This document shows positions 1 to 8,387 of a DNA stretch of 64,000 bases, piece by piece. The first letter of the stretch is position 1; the number at the start of each line of letters is the position of its first letter. The stretch is from Streptomyces polyasparticus (GTDB taxonomy: Bacteria; Actinomycetota; Actinomycetes; Streptomycetales; Streptomycetaceae). Below the pieces are notes generated by a model. That model was given only the letters and a program-made list of their open reading frames with translations, was not told where the DNA came from and did no database searches. Where the stretch lies: the NCBI RefSeq assembly GCF_014493765.1, contig NZ_JACTVJ010000005.1, positions 682,001 to 746,000 of the forward strand, given 5' to 3'. The translations under genes and the position numbers were made by a program.

Positions 1-1
1 G

Positions 2-499
2 GACCGGCAGGAGGAGTTCCGGGAGTTCGCGGCCACACGCGGCGCCCGCCTCTTCCGCACCGCGCTGCTCCTGACCGGCGGCGACTGGCATGCCGCCGAG
101 GATCTGGCGCAGACCGCGCTCGGCAAGGCGTACGCCTCGTGGGGCAGGGTCCGCCGGGCCGACAACCGGGATGCCTATGTGCGTTCCGTACTGGTGCGCG
201 CGCATCTGTCGCAGCGGCGTCTGAAGTCCAGCGGCGAGCGGCCCTCGGCGGAGCTGCCGGAGGGCGCGTACGGGGACGGGGATCCCGCGCTGCGGGTGGC
301 GCTGCTCCAGGCGCTGGCCCAACTGCCGCCCAAGGACCGTGCGGTGCTCGTCCTGCGCTACTGGGAGGACCGCAGCGTGGAGCAGACGGCCGCGGAGCTG
401 GGGCTGCGCGCCGGGACCGTACGCAATCGCTCGATGTCCGCGCTGGCCAGGCTGCGCGAACTGCTCGGCGGCGACCGTGAGTCGCTCACCACGATCTGA
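2..499 (+). CDS. SigE-family RNA polymerase sigma factor, 5' truncated by window
   Basis: The open frame runs in from the left edge, so the true start lies outside; 165 residues are visible. The first part (FREFAATRGARLFRTALLLT, then AAEDLAQTALGKAY) matches sigma region 2 of the ECF SigE/SigL-like group common in Streptomyces. The C-terminal part (LPPKDRAVLVLRYWED, then AAELGLRAGTVRNRSMSALA) is a sigma-70 region 4 helix-turn-helix. It would direct RNA polymerase to a specific promoter set. The next gene, 19 bp downstream, is a one-pass membrane protein that may be its anti-sigma partner. The class is clear; the regulon cannot be told from here. Confidence 0.9.
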   Translation, partial: DRQEEFREFAATRGARLFRTALLLTGGDWHAAEDLAQTALGKAYASWGRVRRADNRDAYVRSVLVRAHLSQRRLKSSGERPSAELPEGAYGDGDPALRVALLQALAQLPPKDRAVLVLRYWEDRSVEQTAAELGLRAGTVRNRSMSALARLRELLGGDRESLTTI

Positions 500-518
500 C
501 GAGGGGCGGGGAAGAGAA

Positions 519-1460
519 ATGAAGCTGGACGAGCAGGACCTGGGTGCGGCGATGGCCGAGGCGGTGGGCGGAGTGCGCCCTCCGGTCACCCGGCTGGTGG
601 AGGGTGCCGCCCTGCGGGGCCGCCGGTTCAGGGCACGCCGTCGGCTCGCCGTCGGCACGGCGACCTGTGCGCTCGCGGCTGTGGTGGCGGGCAGCTCGTG
701 GCTCGCGGTCGGTGGCGCCGGAAACGGGACCGGAGAGAGGGCCGGAGGGACGATCCGGACGATGCCCGGCATGACGGACGGGGGGCCCGGGGAGGTGACG
801 TTCCCCGACTTCTCCGGACTGCCGCGGGAGGACACGACGCCGCCCGGCAAGGAGGTCGTCACGGACCGGGCACTGGCCCAGGTCCTGGACGAGCTGCTGC
901 CCCGGGACGCACGGAGCGAGGCGTACTCGGCCGTGGTCAACGGCCCTCGGGCCGACGGCAAGGCCACCGGCACCGGGCCCTACGACATCATCGTCCGCAC
1001 ACCGGCGGGCCCGGCGGCCGTGTCCGATGCGGATGTCCACCTGTACTCCGCGTTCCACCGCTCCCGGTATCTGGGAGAGCTGTTCTCCTGTGCCGCCGGC
1101 GAGGACGAGCGCACCCACCTGGCCTTGCGCGCGCAGGATCCCGCCTCGTGCGGGGTCCGCAACCTCGCCGACGGTTCCGTGCTCATGCTCCTCACTTTCG
1201 AATCCGACGGACCGAACGGCGAGGACGGCGGCAACAGCGCCTGGCTGCTGCGGCCCGACGGCGTGCTCGTGAGCGCTGCGTCGTACGGCGCGGGCGGTTC
1301 CGCCCCCGCACACACGCCCGCCGATCTTGAGCGGCTGGTCACCAGCGAGCGCTGGCAGGTGTACGTGGATCCCGGGGTCAACGAACGTGCCGAGGACTTC
1401 CGGCCGTTCAGGGGGTTCGATGGCGCGGTCCCGGATGGGGGGCGGGAGGACCTCGGCTGA
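519..1460 (+). CDS. Single-pass membrane protein, probable anti-sigma-type partner of the upstream sigma factor
   Basis: This is a 313-residue protein. I chose the ATG at 519, just after a GGGGAAGAG ribosome site, rather than upstream in-frame starts that overlap the sigma gene. It has a short basic cytoplasmic N-terminus ending in an Arg-rich stretch, one membrane helix at about residues 43-66, and a long extracytoplasmic domain with no enzymatic motif that I recognise. The zinc-anti-sigma HxxxCxxC motif is absent. Membrane proteins of this layout commonly follow SigE-family genes in Streptomyces, so a regulatory role is inferred from position. It could also be a lipoprotein-like sensor. Confidence 0.75.
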   Translation: MKLDEQDLGAAMAEAVGGVRPPVTRLVEGAALRGRRFRARRRLAVGTATCALAAVVAGSSWLAVGGAGNGTGERAGGTIRTMPGMTDGGPGEVTFPDFSGLPREDTTPPGKEVVTDRALAQVLDELLPRDARSEAYSAVVNGPRADGKATGTGPYDIIVRTPAGPAAVSDADVHLYSAFHRSRYLGELFSCAAGEDERTHLALRAQDPASCGVRNLADGSVLMLLTFESDGPNGEDGGNSAWLLRPDGVLVSAASYGAGGSAPAHTPADLERLVTSERWQVYVDPGVNERAEDFRPFRGFDGAVPDGGREDLG

Positions 1461-1538
1461 GAGCCTGTCCTTGAACCCCCGCCTGCGCCCCGACGCCCGG
1501 CACGCACTCTCGGCGCACGGCGCCCCAGGACCGGTGAA

Positions 1539-1970
1539 TCAGATGTCCTCCGGCCGGGCATCCGCCGGGCCCTCGTCCACCGCCGCCACCCCGTCCAGCT
1601 CCACGAGGCACTCCTTGTCCCAGAGCCGCACCGCGCCGATCACCGCCATCGCCGGATAGTCGCGGCCGGCCAACCGTCGCCAGATGCGGCCCAGTTCAGG
1701 GGCGCACTCGCGGTAGTCGGCGACATCCGTGGCGTACACGGTGACGCGGGCGAGGTCCTTCGGGGCCCCGCCCGCGGCTTTCAGTGCCGCCAGGAGATTG
1801 GTCAGGGCCAGCTCGAACTGCTCGGGCAGGGTCGACCCCACCACCTTGCCCTCGCCGTCGAGGGCCGTCTGGCCCGCCAGGAACACCAGACGGGACCCGG
1901 TGACGGTGACCGCGTGCGAGAAGCCGGTCGGCGGCGACAGAGAAGCGGGGTTGATGCGTTCCAGGCTCAT
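1539..1970 (-). CDS. RidA/YjgF-family protein, catalytic Arg apparently replaced
   Basis: This 143-residue protein has the RidA fold signature: an N-terminal PTGFSHAVTVTG...VFLAGQTA segment and an E..L.N...AL..AG motif. RidA enzymes hydrolyse reactive enamine/imine intermediates to ketones. The usual conserved Arg in the 'PARS.VGV' segment reads PAMAVIGAV here, so the substrate-carboxylate Arg seems to be Met. Its ATG overlaps the stop of the upstream acyl-CoA dehydrogenase (ATGA), so the two are translationally coupled. In 2-aminobenzoyl-CoA gene clusters a YjgF-type protein is expected to help remove the amino group as an imine. The family is certain; the exact reaction is inferred. Confidence 0.88.
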   Translation of the reverse strand: MSLERINPASLSPPTGFSHAVTVTGSRLVFLAGQTALDGEGKVVGSTLPEQFELALTNLLAALKAAGGAPKDLARVTVYATDVADYRECAPELGRIWRRLAGRDYPAMAVIGAVRLWDKECLVELDGVAAVDEGPADARPEDI

Positions 1971-3112
1971 ACGGGTCCGGCCTCCTCGGCGTGCTGGTCA
2001 AGGGACTTGTACAGCTCCTTGGCGATGATCTCGCGCTGGACCTCGCTCGCCCCCTCGTAGATACGGGGCGCGCGGACCTCGCGGTAGAGGTGTTCGAGGA
2101 GATGGCCGCGTTGCAGCGCCCGCGCCCCGTGCAGCTGGACGGCCGTGTCGACGACCTGCTGCGCCGTCTCCGTGGCGAGGAGTTTCGCCATCGCGGCGCG
2201 CCGCGGGACGTCCGCCTCTCCGCGGTCGTACGCGGCCGCCGCGGCGTGGACGAGCAGGCGGGCCGCCTCCGTGCGCGTGGCGAGGTCGGCCACCTGGTGG
2301 CGTACGGCCTGAAGATCCTTCAACACCCCGCCGAACGCGGTGCGTTGGGCGGTATGCGCGAGGGTCGCGTCGAGCGCGGCCTGCGCCATGCCGACGGCGA
2401 ATGCGCCGACGCTCGGACGGAAGAGGTTGAGCGTGGTCATCGCGACGCGGAAGCCGCGGTCGACCTCGCCGAGCAGGTCATCGGGCCCGACCCGCACCCC
2501 GTCGAAGGCGAGCGAGCCGATCGGATGCGGGGACAACATGGCGAGCGGCTCCCCCGTAAGACCCGGCCGGTCGGCGGGCACGACGAACGCGGTCACTCCG
2601 CGGGATCCCGCCCCCGGTGCCGTCCGGGCGAAGACGGTGTAGAAGTCGGCGCCCGGCGCATTGGAGATCCAGCACTTCTCGCCGTGCAGACGCCAGCCGT
2701 CACCGTCCGGGCGGGCCTCAAGGGCGAGCGCCCCTGCGTCGGATCCCGCCCCCGGCTCACTCAGCGCGAAGGCCGCCACCGCACGGCCCGCCGAGACCTC
2801 CGGCAGCCAGCGGGCGCGCTGGGCGTCGGTCCCGTGCGCGTGCACCGGGTGGGCGCCGAGCCCCTGGAGCGCGAGCGCCGTCTCCGCCTCCGTACAGCCG
2901 TACGCGAGGGACTCCCGCATCAGGCACAGGTCGAGGGAGCCCGAGGTGAACAGGCGTGGGAGCAGGCCGAGTTCGCCGAGCGCGGCCACCAACGGGCGGT
3001 TCACCCGGCCCGGTTCACCTGCCTCGGCGAGCGGGCGAAGGCGGGTGGCCGCCAGCTCCCGCAGCTCGGCACACCATTGAAGCTCCTTGGGATCGAGGGC
3101 GAACTCCGGCAC
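1967..3112 (-). CDS. Acyl-CoA dehydrogenase family protein
   Basis: This is a 381-residue FAD-dependent dehydrogenase. I chose the GTG at 3112 because a GGGAGGGAG ribosome site lies just upstream and the protein then starts at its first helix. The longer open frame to 3277 adds Cys/Arg-rich junk. Visible motifs are FALSEPGAGSDAGALA (flavin/substrate loop), CWISNAPGADFYTVFART, the QLHGARAL region, and RIYEGASEVQREIIA with the catalytic Glu of the YEG motif. It introduces an alpha,beta double bond into an acyl-CoA. In this cluster it would act on a partly reduced ring or its opened product, next to the aryl-CoA ligase and the monooxygenase/reductase fusion. Confidence 0.92.
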   Translation of the reverse strand: MPEFALDPKELQWCAELRELAATRLRPLAEAGEPGRVNRPLVAALGELGLLPRLFTSGSLDLCLMRESLAYGCTEAETALALQGLGAHPVHAHGTDAQRARWLPEVSAGRAVAAFALSEPGAGSDAGALALEARPDGDGWRLHGEKCWISNAPGADFYTVFARTAPGAGSRGVTAFVVPADRPGLTGEPLAMLSPHPIGSLAFDGVRVGPDDLLGEVDRGFRVAMTTLNLFRPSVGAFAVGMAQAALDATLAHTAQRTAFGGVLKDLQAVRHQVADLATRTEAARLLVHAAAAAYDRGEADVPRRAAMAKLLATETAQQVVDTAVQLHGARALQRGHLLEHLYREVRAPRIYEGASEVQREIIAKELYKSLDQHAEEAGPV

Positions 3113-3137
3113 GGTGGTGCTCCCTCCCACGGACGTA

Positions 3138-3161
3138 TCGCGCTGACGTTTCGCGCTGACG
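3138..3161. repeat. Direct repeat in divergent promoter region, candidate operator
   Basis: Two copies of TCGCGCTGACG lie 13 bp apart (3138-3148 and 3151-3161) between the divergent acyl-CoA dehydrogenase and ligase genes. Further TCGCG motifs follow at about 3175 and 3190. They could be binding sites for the PaaX-type regulator of the cluster. This is inferred from position alone. Confidence 0.35.
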
Positions 3162-3199
3162 CAGCACGCTGCCTCATCGCGCCGACTTATCGCGCACCG

Positions 3200-3227
3200 T
3201 TGACTGTCGTCATCATCACGATACGCT
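3200..3227 (+). promoter_or_regulatory. Putative sigma-HrdB-type promoter of the aryl-CoA ligase operon
   Basis: TTGACT at 3200-3205 and TACGCT at 3222-3227 are spaced by 16 bp, a good fit to a vegetative Streptomyces promoter. Transcription would begin near 3234, about 30 bases before the ligase ATG. The -10 region overlaps an imperfect inverted repeat (ACGATACGCTCGT). Confidence 0.45.
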
Positions 3228-3264
3228 CGTTGCGCGACCCCACCACAGTGAAGGGGCAGCCACC

Positions 3265-4902
3265 ATGGAGCCGACACCGCTCACCCCCTCCGCCCACGCC
3301 GACACCTTCGCGCGGGACCATCTGCCGCCCGCGGACCAGTGGCCGGAGCTCGTTTTCAACCTGCCCGAGCTGCACTATCCGGACCGTCTCAACTGCGGGG
3401 CGGAACTGCTCGACGCGACCGTGGAGCGTTTCGGCGCCTCGCGGCCTGTGTTCCGCACCGGCTCGGGTGAGGTGTGGACGTACGGACAGCTGCAGGGCCA
3501 TGTCGACCGGATCGCGCAGGTGCTCACCTCCGACCTCGGGGTCGTGCCCGGCAACCGGGTGCTGCTTCGCGGCCCGACCACTCCCTGGCTCGCGGCCTGC
3601 TGGCTCGCGGTGATGAAGGCGGGGGCCGTCGCCGTCACGGTCCTGGCCCAGCACCGCACGCACGAGCTCGCGACGATGTGCGAGATCGCCGAGGTGGGCC
3701 ACGCGCTGTGCGACGCGCGTTTCCTTGAGGACCTGAAGGGGGTGTCCGGCCTGCGGGTCACGCCCTTCGGCAGCGACTCCCCCGACGACCTGTGCCGCCT
3801 TGCCGAGCGCCAGCCCGATGGGTTCACGCCGGTCGACACGGCCGCGGACGATGTCGCGCTGATCGCCTTCACCAGCGGGACCACCGGGCGGCCGAAGGGC
3901 TGTATCCACTTCCACCGCGATGTGCTCGCGATCGCCGACACGTTCTCGCGCCATGTCCTGAAGCCGGAGCCCGGCGATGTGTTCGCGGGCAGCCCGCCGC
4001 TCGGCTTCACCTTCGGACTCGGCGGTCTCGTGATCTTCCCGATGCGGGCGGGCGCGAGTGCGCTGTTGCTCGAACAGGCCGGTCCCAAGCAGCTGTTGCC
4101 GGCCATCGCCGAGCACGGGGTGTCCGTGGTGTTCACCGCGCCGACCGCGTACCGCGCGATGCTCGACGAGATGGACCGCAGTGAGAGCATCGCGGACGTA
4201 CGGTCCCTGCGGCGCTGTGTCTCCGCCGGCGAGAATCTGCCGTCCGCGACCTGGCAGTCCTGGTACGAGCGGACCGGGCTGCGGATCATCAACGGGATCG
4301 GCGCGACCGAGCTGCTCCATATCTTCATCTCCGCCGCCGACGACGCCATCCGGCCGGGCGCCACCGGCACCCCCGTCCCCGGCTGGTCCGCGCGCGTCGT
4401 GGACGGCGAGGGCAAGCCGGTCGCCGACGGGGAGCCGGGGCTGCTCGCGGTGCGCGGGCCCGTCGGCTGCCGCTATCTGTCGGATCCGCGGCAGCGCGAG
4501 TACGTACAGGGCGGCTGGAACATCACCGGCGATACCTACGTCCGCGATCCGGACGGCTACTTCCGCTATGTCGCCCGCGCCGACGACATGATCATCTCGG
4601 CCGGGTACAACATCGCCGGCCCCGAGGTCGAGGACGCACTACTCCGTCACCCCGACGTCCTGGAGGCCGCGGTCGTCGGGCAGCCGGACGAGCTGCGCGG
4701 GCAGATCGTCGCCGCGTATGTGGTGCTGCGGGACGGCGTGCCGCGCACGCCGGACACGGCCGAGGCGCTGCGGGAGTTCGTGAAGGCCGAGCTGGTTCCG
4801 TACAAGTGCCCGCGCGTGCTCGAGTTTCCCGAGTCCCTGCCGCGCACCCCGACGGGAAAGCTGCAGCGCTTCCGGCTGCGCACCGGCGGGGATCTAGAGT
4901 GA
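3265..4902 (+). CDS. Aryl-CoA ligase, probable 2-aminobenzoate (or salicylate) CoA ligase
   Basis: This 545-residue enzyme of the ANL superfamily activates an aromatic acid with ATP to an acyl-AMP and then a CoA thioester. The ATP-binding loop is FTSGTTGRPKGCIHFHRD (about residue 207). GATELLHIF, GDTYVRDPDGYF and the C-terminal catalytic-lysine motif PRTPTGKLQRF are all present. The N-terminus (LPPADQWPELVFNLPEL) and overall length resemble 2-aminobenzoate/benzoate-CoA ligases more than fatty-acid ligases. The start codon follows AAGGGGCAGCCACC. A PaaX-type regulator follows 4 bp downstream, and a 2-aminobenzoyl-CoA-type monooxygenase/reductase is nearby, which supports the substrate guess. 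Salicylate is the main alternative. Confidence 0.87.
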   Translation: MEPTPLTPSAHADTFARDHLPPADQWPELVFNLPELHYPDRLNCGAELLDATVERFGASRPVFRTGSGEVWTYGQLQGHVDRIAQVLTSDLGVVPGNRVLLRGPTTPWLAACWLAVMKAGAVAVTVLAQHRTHELATMCEIAEVGHALCDARFLEDLKGVSGLRVTPFGSDSPDDLCRLAERQPDGFTPVDTAADDVALIAFTSGTTGRPKGCIHFHRDVLAIADTFSRHVLKPEPGDVFAGSPPLGFTFGLGGLVIFPMRAGASALLLEQAGPKQLLPAIAEHGVSVVFTAPTAYRAMLDEMDRSESIADVRSLRRCVSAGENLPSATWQSWYERTGLRIINGIGATELLHIFISAADDAIRPGATGTPVPGWSARVVDGEGKPVADGEPGLLAVRGPVGCRYLSDPRQREYVQGGWNITGDTYVRDPDGYFRYVARADDMIISAGYNIAGPEVEDALLRHPDVLEAAVVGQPDELRGQIVAAYVVLRDGVPRTPDTAEALREFVKAELVPYKCPRVLEFPESLPRTPTGKLQRFRLRTGGDLE

Positions 4903-4906
4903 TCAC

Positions 4907-5716
4907 GTGGCCGAGCAGCAGACCCCGCGTTCCTTGATCGTCACCTTATACGGTGCCTACGGGCGGCGGCTCCAAGGGCCGGTCCCCGTGGCCGAGTTGA
5001 TCCGGCTGCTCGCCGCGGTCGGGGTGGACGCGCCGTCGGTACGGTCCTCGGTGTCGCGCCTGAAGCGGCGCGGGCTGCTCGTGCCGGAGCGCACGGAGCA
5101 GGGCGCCGCGGGATACGCGCTGTCCGAGGACGCCCGGCGGCTGCTCGACGACGGCGACCGCCGTATCTACGCCGAGGGTCCGCCCGCCGTGTCCGAAGGC
5201 TGGGTGCTCGCGGTGTTCTCGGTGCCGGAGGCCGAGCGCAGCAAGCGGCATGTGCTGCGCTCGCAGCTGGCGCGCCTCGGGTTCGGCACGGCGGCGCCCG
5301 GCGTGTGGATCGCGCCGGCGCGGCTGTACGAGGAGACGCGGCACACCCTGGAACGGCTCCAACTCGCGCCCTACGTGGACCTGTTCCGCGGTGAGCATCT
5401 GGGATTCTCGGCGACCGCGCAATCAGTGGCCCGCTGGTGGGATCTGACGGCGATCGCGAAACTCCACGCGGAATTCCTGCACCGCCATGAACCCGTACTC
5501 GCCGCCTGGGAATCCCGGACGGACACCCCCGCCGAAGAGGCGTACCGCGACTATCTCCGCGCTCTGGACTCCTGGCGGCAGCTGCCGTATGCCGACCCCG
5601 TCCTGCCTGCGGAGCTCCTGCCCGAGGACTGGCCGGGCGGCCGGTCGGCCGAGGTGTTCGGGCGGCTCCATGTGCGGCTGCGGGACGCGGGAGCGCGTTT
5701 CACGGAATTCGAGTAA
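4907..5716 (+). CDS. PaaX-family transcriptional regulator
   Basis: This 269-residue protein starts at a GTG four bases after the ligase stop. It has an N-terminal winged helix (residues about 10-85, with VRSSVSRLKRRGLL as recognition region) followed by the PaaX middle and C-terminal domains (EGWVLAVFSVPE, then DLFRGEHLGF). PaaX-type repressors sense aryl-CoA thioesters such as phenylacetyl-CoA and relieve repression when the ligase product accumulates. Co-transcription with the ligase suggests that it senses the ligase's own CoA product. The reading frame stays open after its TAA through a Cys-rich stretch up to 6091. Confidence 0.9.
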   Translation: MAEQQTPRSLIVTLYGAYGRRLQGPVPVAELIRLLAAVGVDAPSVRSSVSRLKRRGLLVPERTEQGAAGYALSEDARRLLDDGDRRIYAEGPPAVSEGWVLAVFSVPEAERSKRHVLRSQLARLGFGTAAPGVWIAPARLYEETRHTLERLQLAPYVDLFRGEHLGFSATAQSVARWWDLTAIAKLHAEFLHRHEPVLAAWESRTDTPAEEAYRDYLRALDSWRQLPYADPVLPAELLPEDWPGGRSAEVFGRLHVRLRDAGARFTEFE

Positions 5717-5905
5717 CCGGGCGACCCAGGTAACCCTGCCCTGAGGAAATTCCGTATAAGGAAACGGCTGCCTTTCCAAAATATTTCTGCTCTACGCTCA
5801 CCGGGCCGACGCCGAAAGGCCCCCGCGTCGGCCTGCCGCGGCTGCGAGCTGAACGCCTGCACCACCTGTGTCGAGGGCCCGGGCGCGGCCTGCGCCACCT
5901 GCGCG

Positions 5906-6091
5906 GTGAACGCCTGCCGCAGCTGCAACGCTCCGGCCTCGGCCTGCCGTACGTGTGAGATGAACGCCTGCCGCGGCTGCGCCGGCAACAGCTGCGCGGA
6001 GAGCGCCGGCGGCTGCTCGTGCCGTGGCGCCGCCGCCGTCCGCGAGCTCCCGGTGGTCAAGAATTGCGGTGGCGGCTGCGCCAACTGCTGA
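5906..6091 (+). CDS. Small, extremely cysteine-rich protein of unknown function (5' end unclear)
   Basis: The minimal product from GTG 5906 is 61 residues with 12 cysteines. The same frame is open back to the paaX stop at 5716, and the Cys pattern clearly begins at 5834, so the real start lies upstream. No ATG, GTG or TTG is available there. A CTG at 5768 sits 5 bases after AGGA and would give about 107 residues with 18 Cys. The protein contains three tandem modules of form A-C-x-x-C-x-x-N-A-C-x-x-C (for example ACRTCEMNACRGC), then SCAESAGGCSC, and ends NCGGGCANC. Third-position GC supports coding from about 5800. A metal-binding (metallothionein-like), Fe-S or peptide-precursor role is conceivable. 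I know no matching family. Confidence 0.55.
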   Translation: MNACRSCNAPASACRTCEMNACRGCAGNSCAESAGGCSCRGAAAVRELPVVKNCGGGCANC

Positions 6092-6115
6092 GCGCCGTTC
6101 TCTCCGGAGCCGCGT

Positions 6116-8380
6116 CTACCCCAGGGTCAGGCGCGGCTTCGGTGCGTCGGTGCGCCCGGTCTGCGGGCGGCGGCTGCCCGCCTGGTACGGCAGCGGCCAG
6201 GCGACACCGGGCCCCGCGTAGCCCTGCTCGGCGGCCGCGTGCAGCGTCCAGTGCGGGTCGTACAGATGCGGCCGCGCGAGCGCGCACAGGTCGGTGCGGC
6301 CCGCCAGGATCAGCGAGTTGACGTCGTCCCACGAGGAGATCGCTCCGACCGCGATCACCGGGATCCCGGTCTCCTGCCGGATCCGGTCGGCGTACGGGGT
6401 CTGGTACGAGCGCCCGTACGCGGGCCGCTCCTCGTCCACCACCTGTCCGGTCGACACATCGACCGCGTCCGCGCCGTGCGCCGCGAAGGCCCGCGCGATC
6501 TCCACGGCGTCGTCCCCGCTGGTGCCGCCCTCGGCCCAGTCGGTGGCGGAGATCCGTACCGTCAGCGGCTTCTCCGCGGGCCAGATGGCGCGTACGGCGT
6601 CGAAGACCTCCAGGGGATAGCGCAGCCGGTTCTCCAGGGAGCCGCCGTACTCGTCCGTGCGCAGATTGGTCAGCGGCGACAGGAAGCTCGACAGCAAGTA
6701 GCCGTGCGCGCAGTGCAGTTCGAGCAGATCGAAATCGCAGCGCGCGGCCCGCCAGGCGGCGGCCGCGAACTGTTCGCGGATCTCGGTGAGCCCGTCGTGG
6801 GCGAGCTCCTGCGGGGTCTGGCTGCCTTGTTTGTACGGGAGCGGGGAGGGCGCGGCGAGCGGCCAGTTGCCTTCGTCGAGCGGCTCGTCGATGCCTTCCC
6901 ACATCAACTTGGTGGAGCCTTTGCGGCCTGAGTGGCCGAGCTGCAGACCGATCGCGGTGCCGGGCGCCTGCTGATGGACGAAGGCGGTGATACGGCTCCA
7001 GGCGGCGGCCTGCTGCGGGTTCCACAGGCCTGCGCAGCCGGGCGTGATCCGGCCTTCGGGGCTGACGCAGACCATCTCGGTCATCACCAGGCCGGCCCCG
7101 CCGAGCGCCCGGGCCCCGAGGTGGACCAGATGGAAGTCGCCGGGGACGCCGTCCACGGCCGAGTACATGTCCATCGGCGAGACGACCACGCGATTGCGGA
7201 GCTCAAGTCCCCCGATCCTGAACGGCGTGAACATCGGCGGGGTGCCGGGCGGACAGCCGAACTCGCGCTCCACCTCCGCCGTGAACCCCGCGTCCCGCAG
7301 CCGCAGATTGTCATGCGTCACGCGGCGGCTGCGGGTGAGCAGATTGAACGCGAACTGCCGCGGCGGCTGGTCCGCGTGGCGCGCGATGCCCTCGAACCAC
7401 TCCAGGCTCGCGCGAGCCGCCCGCTGCGTGGAGGTGACGACGGGCCGCCGCTCCTCCTCGTACGCCTGAAGTGCCTTCTCGGTCGTGGGGTGTTCCTGGA
7501 GGCAGGCGGCGAGGGCGAGGGCGTCCTCGACGGCGAGCTTGGTGCCGGAGCCGATGGAGAAGTGCGCGGTGTGCGCGGCGTCGCCGAGGAGCACCGTATT
7601 GCCGTGGGACCAGCGGTCGTTGACCACGGTGCGGAAGCGGATCCAGCTGGAGTTGTTGGACCTGAGCGGGCGGCCGTCGAGGGCGTCGGCGAAGAGTTTC
7701 GCGCAGCGCTCGACCGACTCGCGCTCGTCGAGCCCGTCGAATCCGGCTGCCTGCCATACCTCTTCGCGCATCTCGACGATCACGGTGGATTCGCTGTCGC
7801 TGTACGGGTATCCGTGCAGCTGCATGATGCCGTGTCCGGTCTCGGCGATCTCGAAGCGGAAGGCGTCGAAGGCGAAGTCGGCGGCCAGCCAGATGTAGCG
7901 GCAGCGGTGCTCCTCGATCCGCGGTCCGAAGACGTCGGCGTGGGCCTCGCGGGTGAGGCTGTGCACTCCGTCGGCCGCGATCACCAGGTCGTACGCGGCG
8001 GTGAGTTCGGCCGCGGGCGGTGCCTCCGCACAAAAGCGCAGCTCGACGCCGAGGTCCCGGCAGCGCTCGTGCAGGATCTGCAGGAGCCGCTTGCGCCCGA
8101 GTGCGGCGAAGCCGTGGCCGCCCGAGGTGGAGCGGTGGCCGCGGTGCACGATGTCGATGTCGTCCCAGCGCACGAACTCCCGCTGCATCGCCGCGTAGAC
8201 GACGGGGTCGGCGTGCTCGATGCCGCCGAGGGTCTCGTCGGACAGGACGACGCCGAAGCCGAAGGTGTCGTCGGGGGCGTTGCGCTCCCAGACGGTGATC
8301 TCGCGTGCGGGGTCCAGGCGCTTGAGCAGGGCGGCGGCGTACAGGCCGCCGGGCCCGCCCCCGATGACGGCGACGCGCAT
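6116..8380 (-). CDS. Bifunctional flavin monooxygenase / old-yellow-enzyme reductase (2-aminobenzoyl-CoA or salicylyl-CoA type)
   Basis: This 754-residue two-domain protein starts at ATG 8380 after a strong GGGGAGGTGAGG site. Residues about 1-360 form a PHBH-type FAD monooxygenase (GGGPGGLYAAALLKR; GDAAHTAHFSIGSGTKLAVED). Residues about 385-750 form an NADH:flavin oxidoreductase of the old-yellow-enzyme family (LELRNRVVVSPMDMYSA; LQLGHSGRKGS; SPLTNLRTDEYGGSLENR; ALARPHLYDP). The same fusion is known as 2-aminobenzoyl-CoA monooxygenase/reductase, which hydroxylates and then reduces the ring, and as salicylyl-CoA 5-hydroxylase. It is downstream of and coupled to the crotonase gene, and converges with paaX. 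Confidence 0.92.
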   Translation of the reverse strand: MRVAVIGGGPGGLYAAALLKRLDPAREITVWERNAPDDTFGFGVVLSDETLGGIEHADPVVYAAMQREFVRWDDIDIVHRGHRSTSGGHGFAALGRKRLLQILHERCRDLGVELRFCAEAPPAAELTAAYDLVIAADGVHSLTREAHADVFGPRIEEHRCRYIWLAADFAFDAFRFEIAETGHGIMQLHGYPYSDSESTVIVEMREEVWQAAGFDGLDERESVERCAKLFADALDGRPLRSNNSSWIRFRTVVNDRWSHGNTVLLGDAAHTAHFSIGSGTKLAVEDALALAACLQEHPTTEKALQAYEEERRPVVTSTQRAARASLEWFEGIARHADQPPRQFAFNLLTRSRRVTHDNLRLRDAGFTAEVEREFGCPPGTPPMFTPFRIGGLELRNRVVVSPMDMYSAVDGVPGDFHLVHLGARALGGAGLVMTEMVCVSPEGRITPGCAGLWNPQQAAAWSRITAFVHQQAPGTAIGLQLGHSGRKGSTKLMWEGIDEPLDEGNWPLAAPSPLPYKQGSQTPQELAHDGLTEIREQFAAAAWRAARCDFDLLELHCAHGYLLSSFLSPLTNLRTDEYGGSLENRLRYPLEVFDAVRAIWPAEKPLTVRISATDWAEGGTSGDDAVEIARAFAAHGADAVDVSTGQVVDEERPAYGRSYQTPYADRIRQETGIPVIAVGAISSWDDVNSLILAGRTDLCALARPHLYDPHWTLHAAAEQGYAGPGVAWPLPYQAGSRRPQTGRTDAPKPRLTLG

Positions 8381-8387
8381 GCTCACC

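Noticed and set aside
1991-3613. 540-residue plus-strand frame antisense to acyl-CoA dehydrogenase
   Set aside because: Shadow of the dehydrogenase with no domain, running on into the divergent ligase in the wrong frame.
5551-6084. 177-residue minus-strand frame opposite the Cys-rich ORF
   Set aside because: It is the mirror of the Cys codons (Gln/Ala-rich), overlaps paaX antisense and matches no family.
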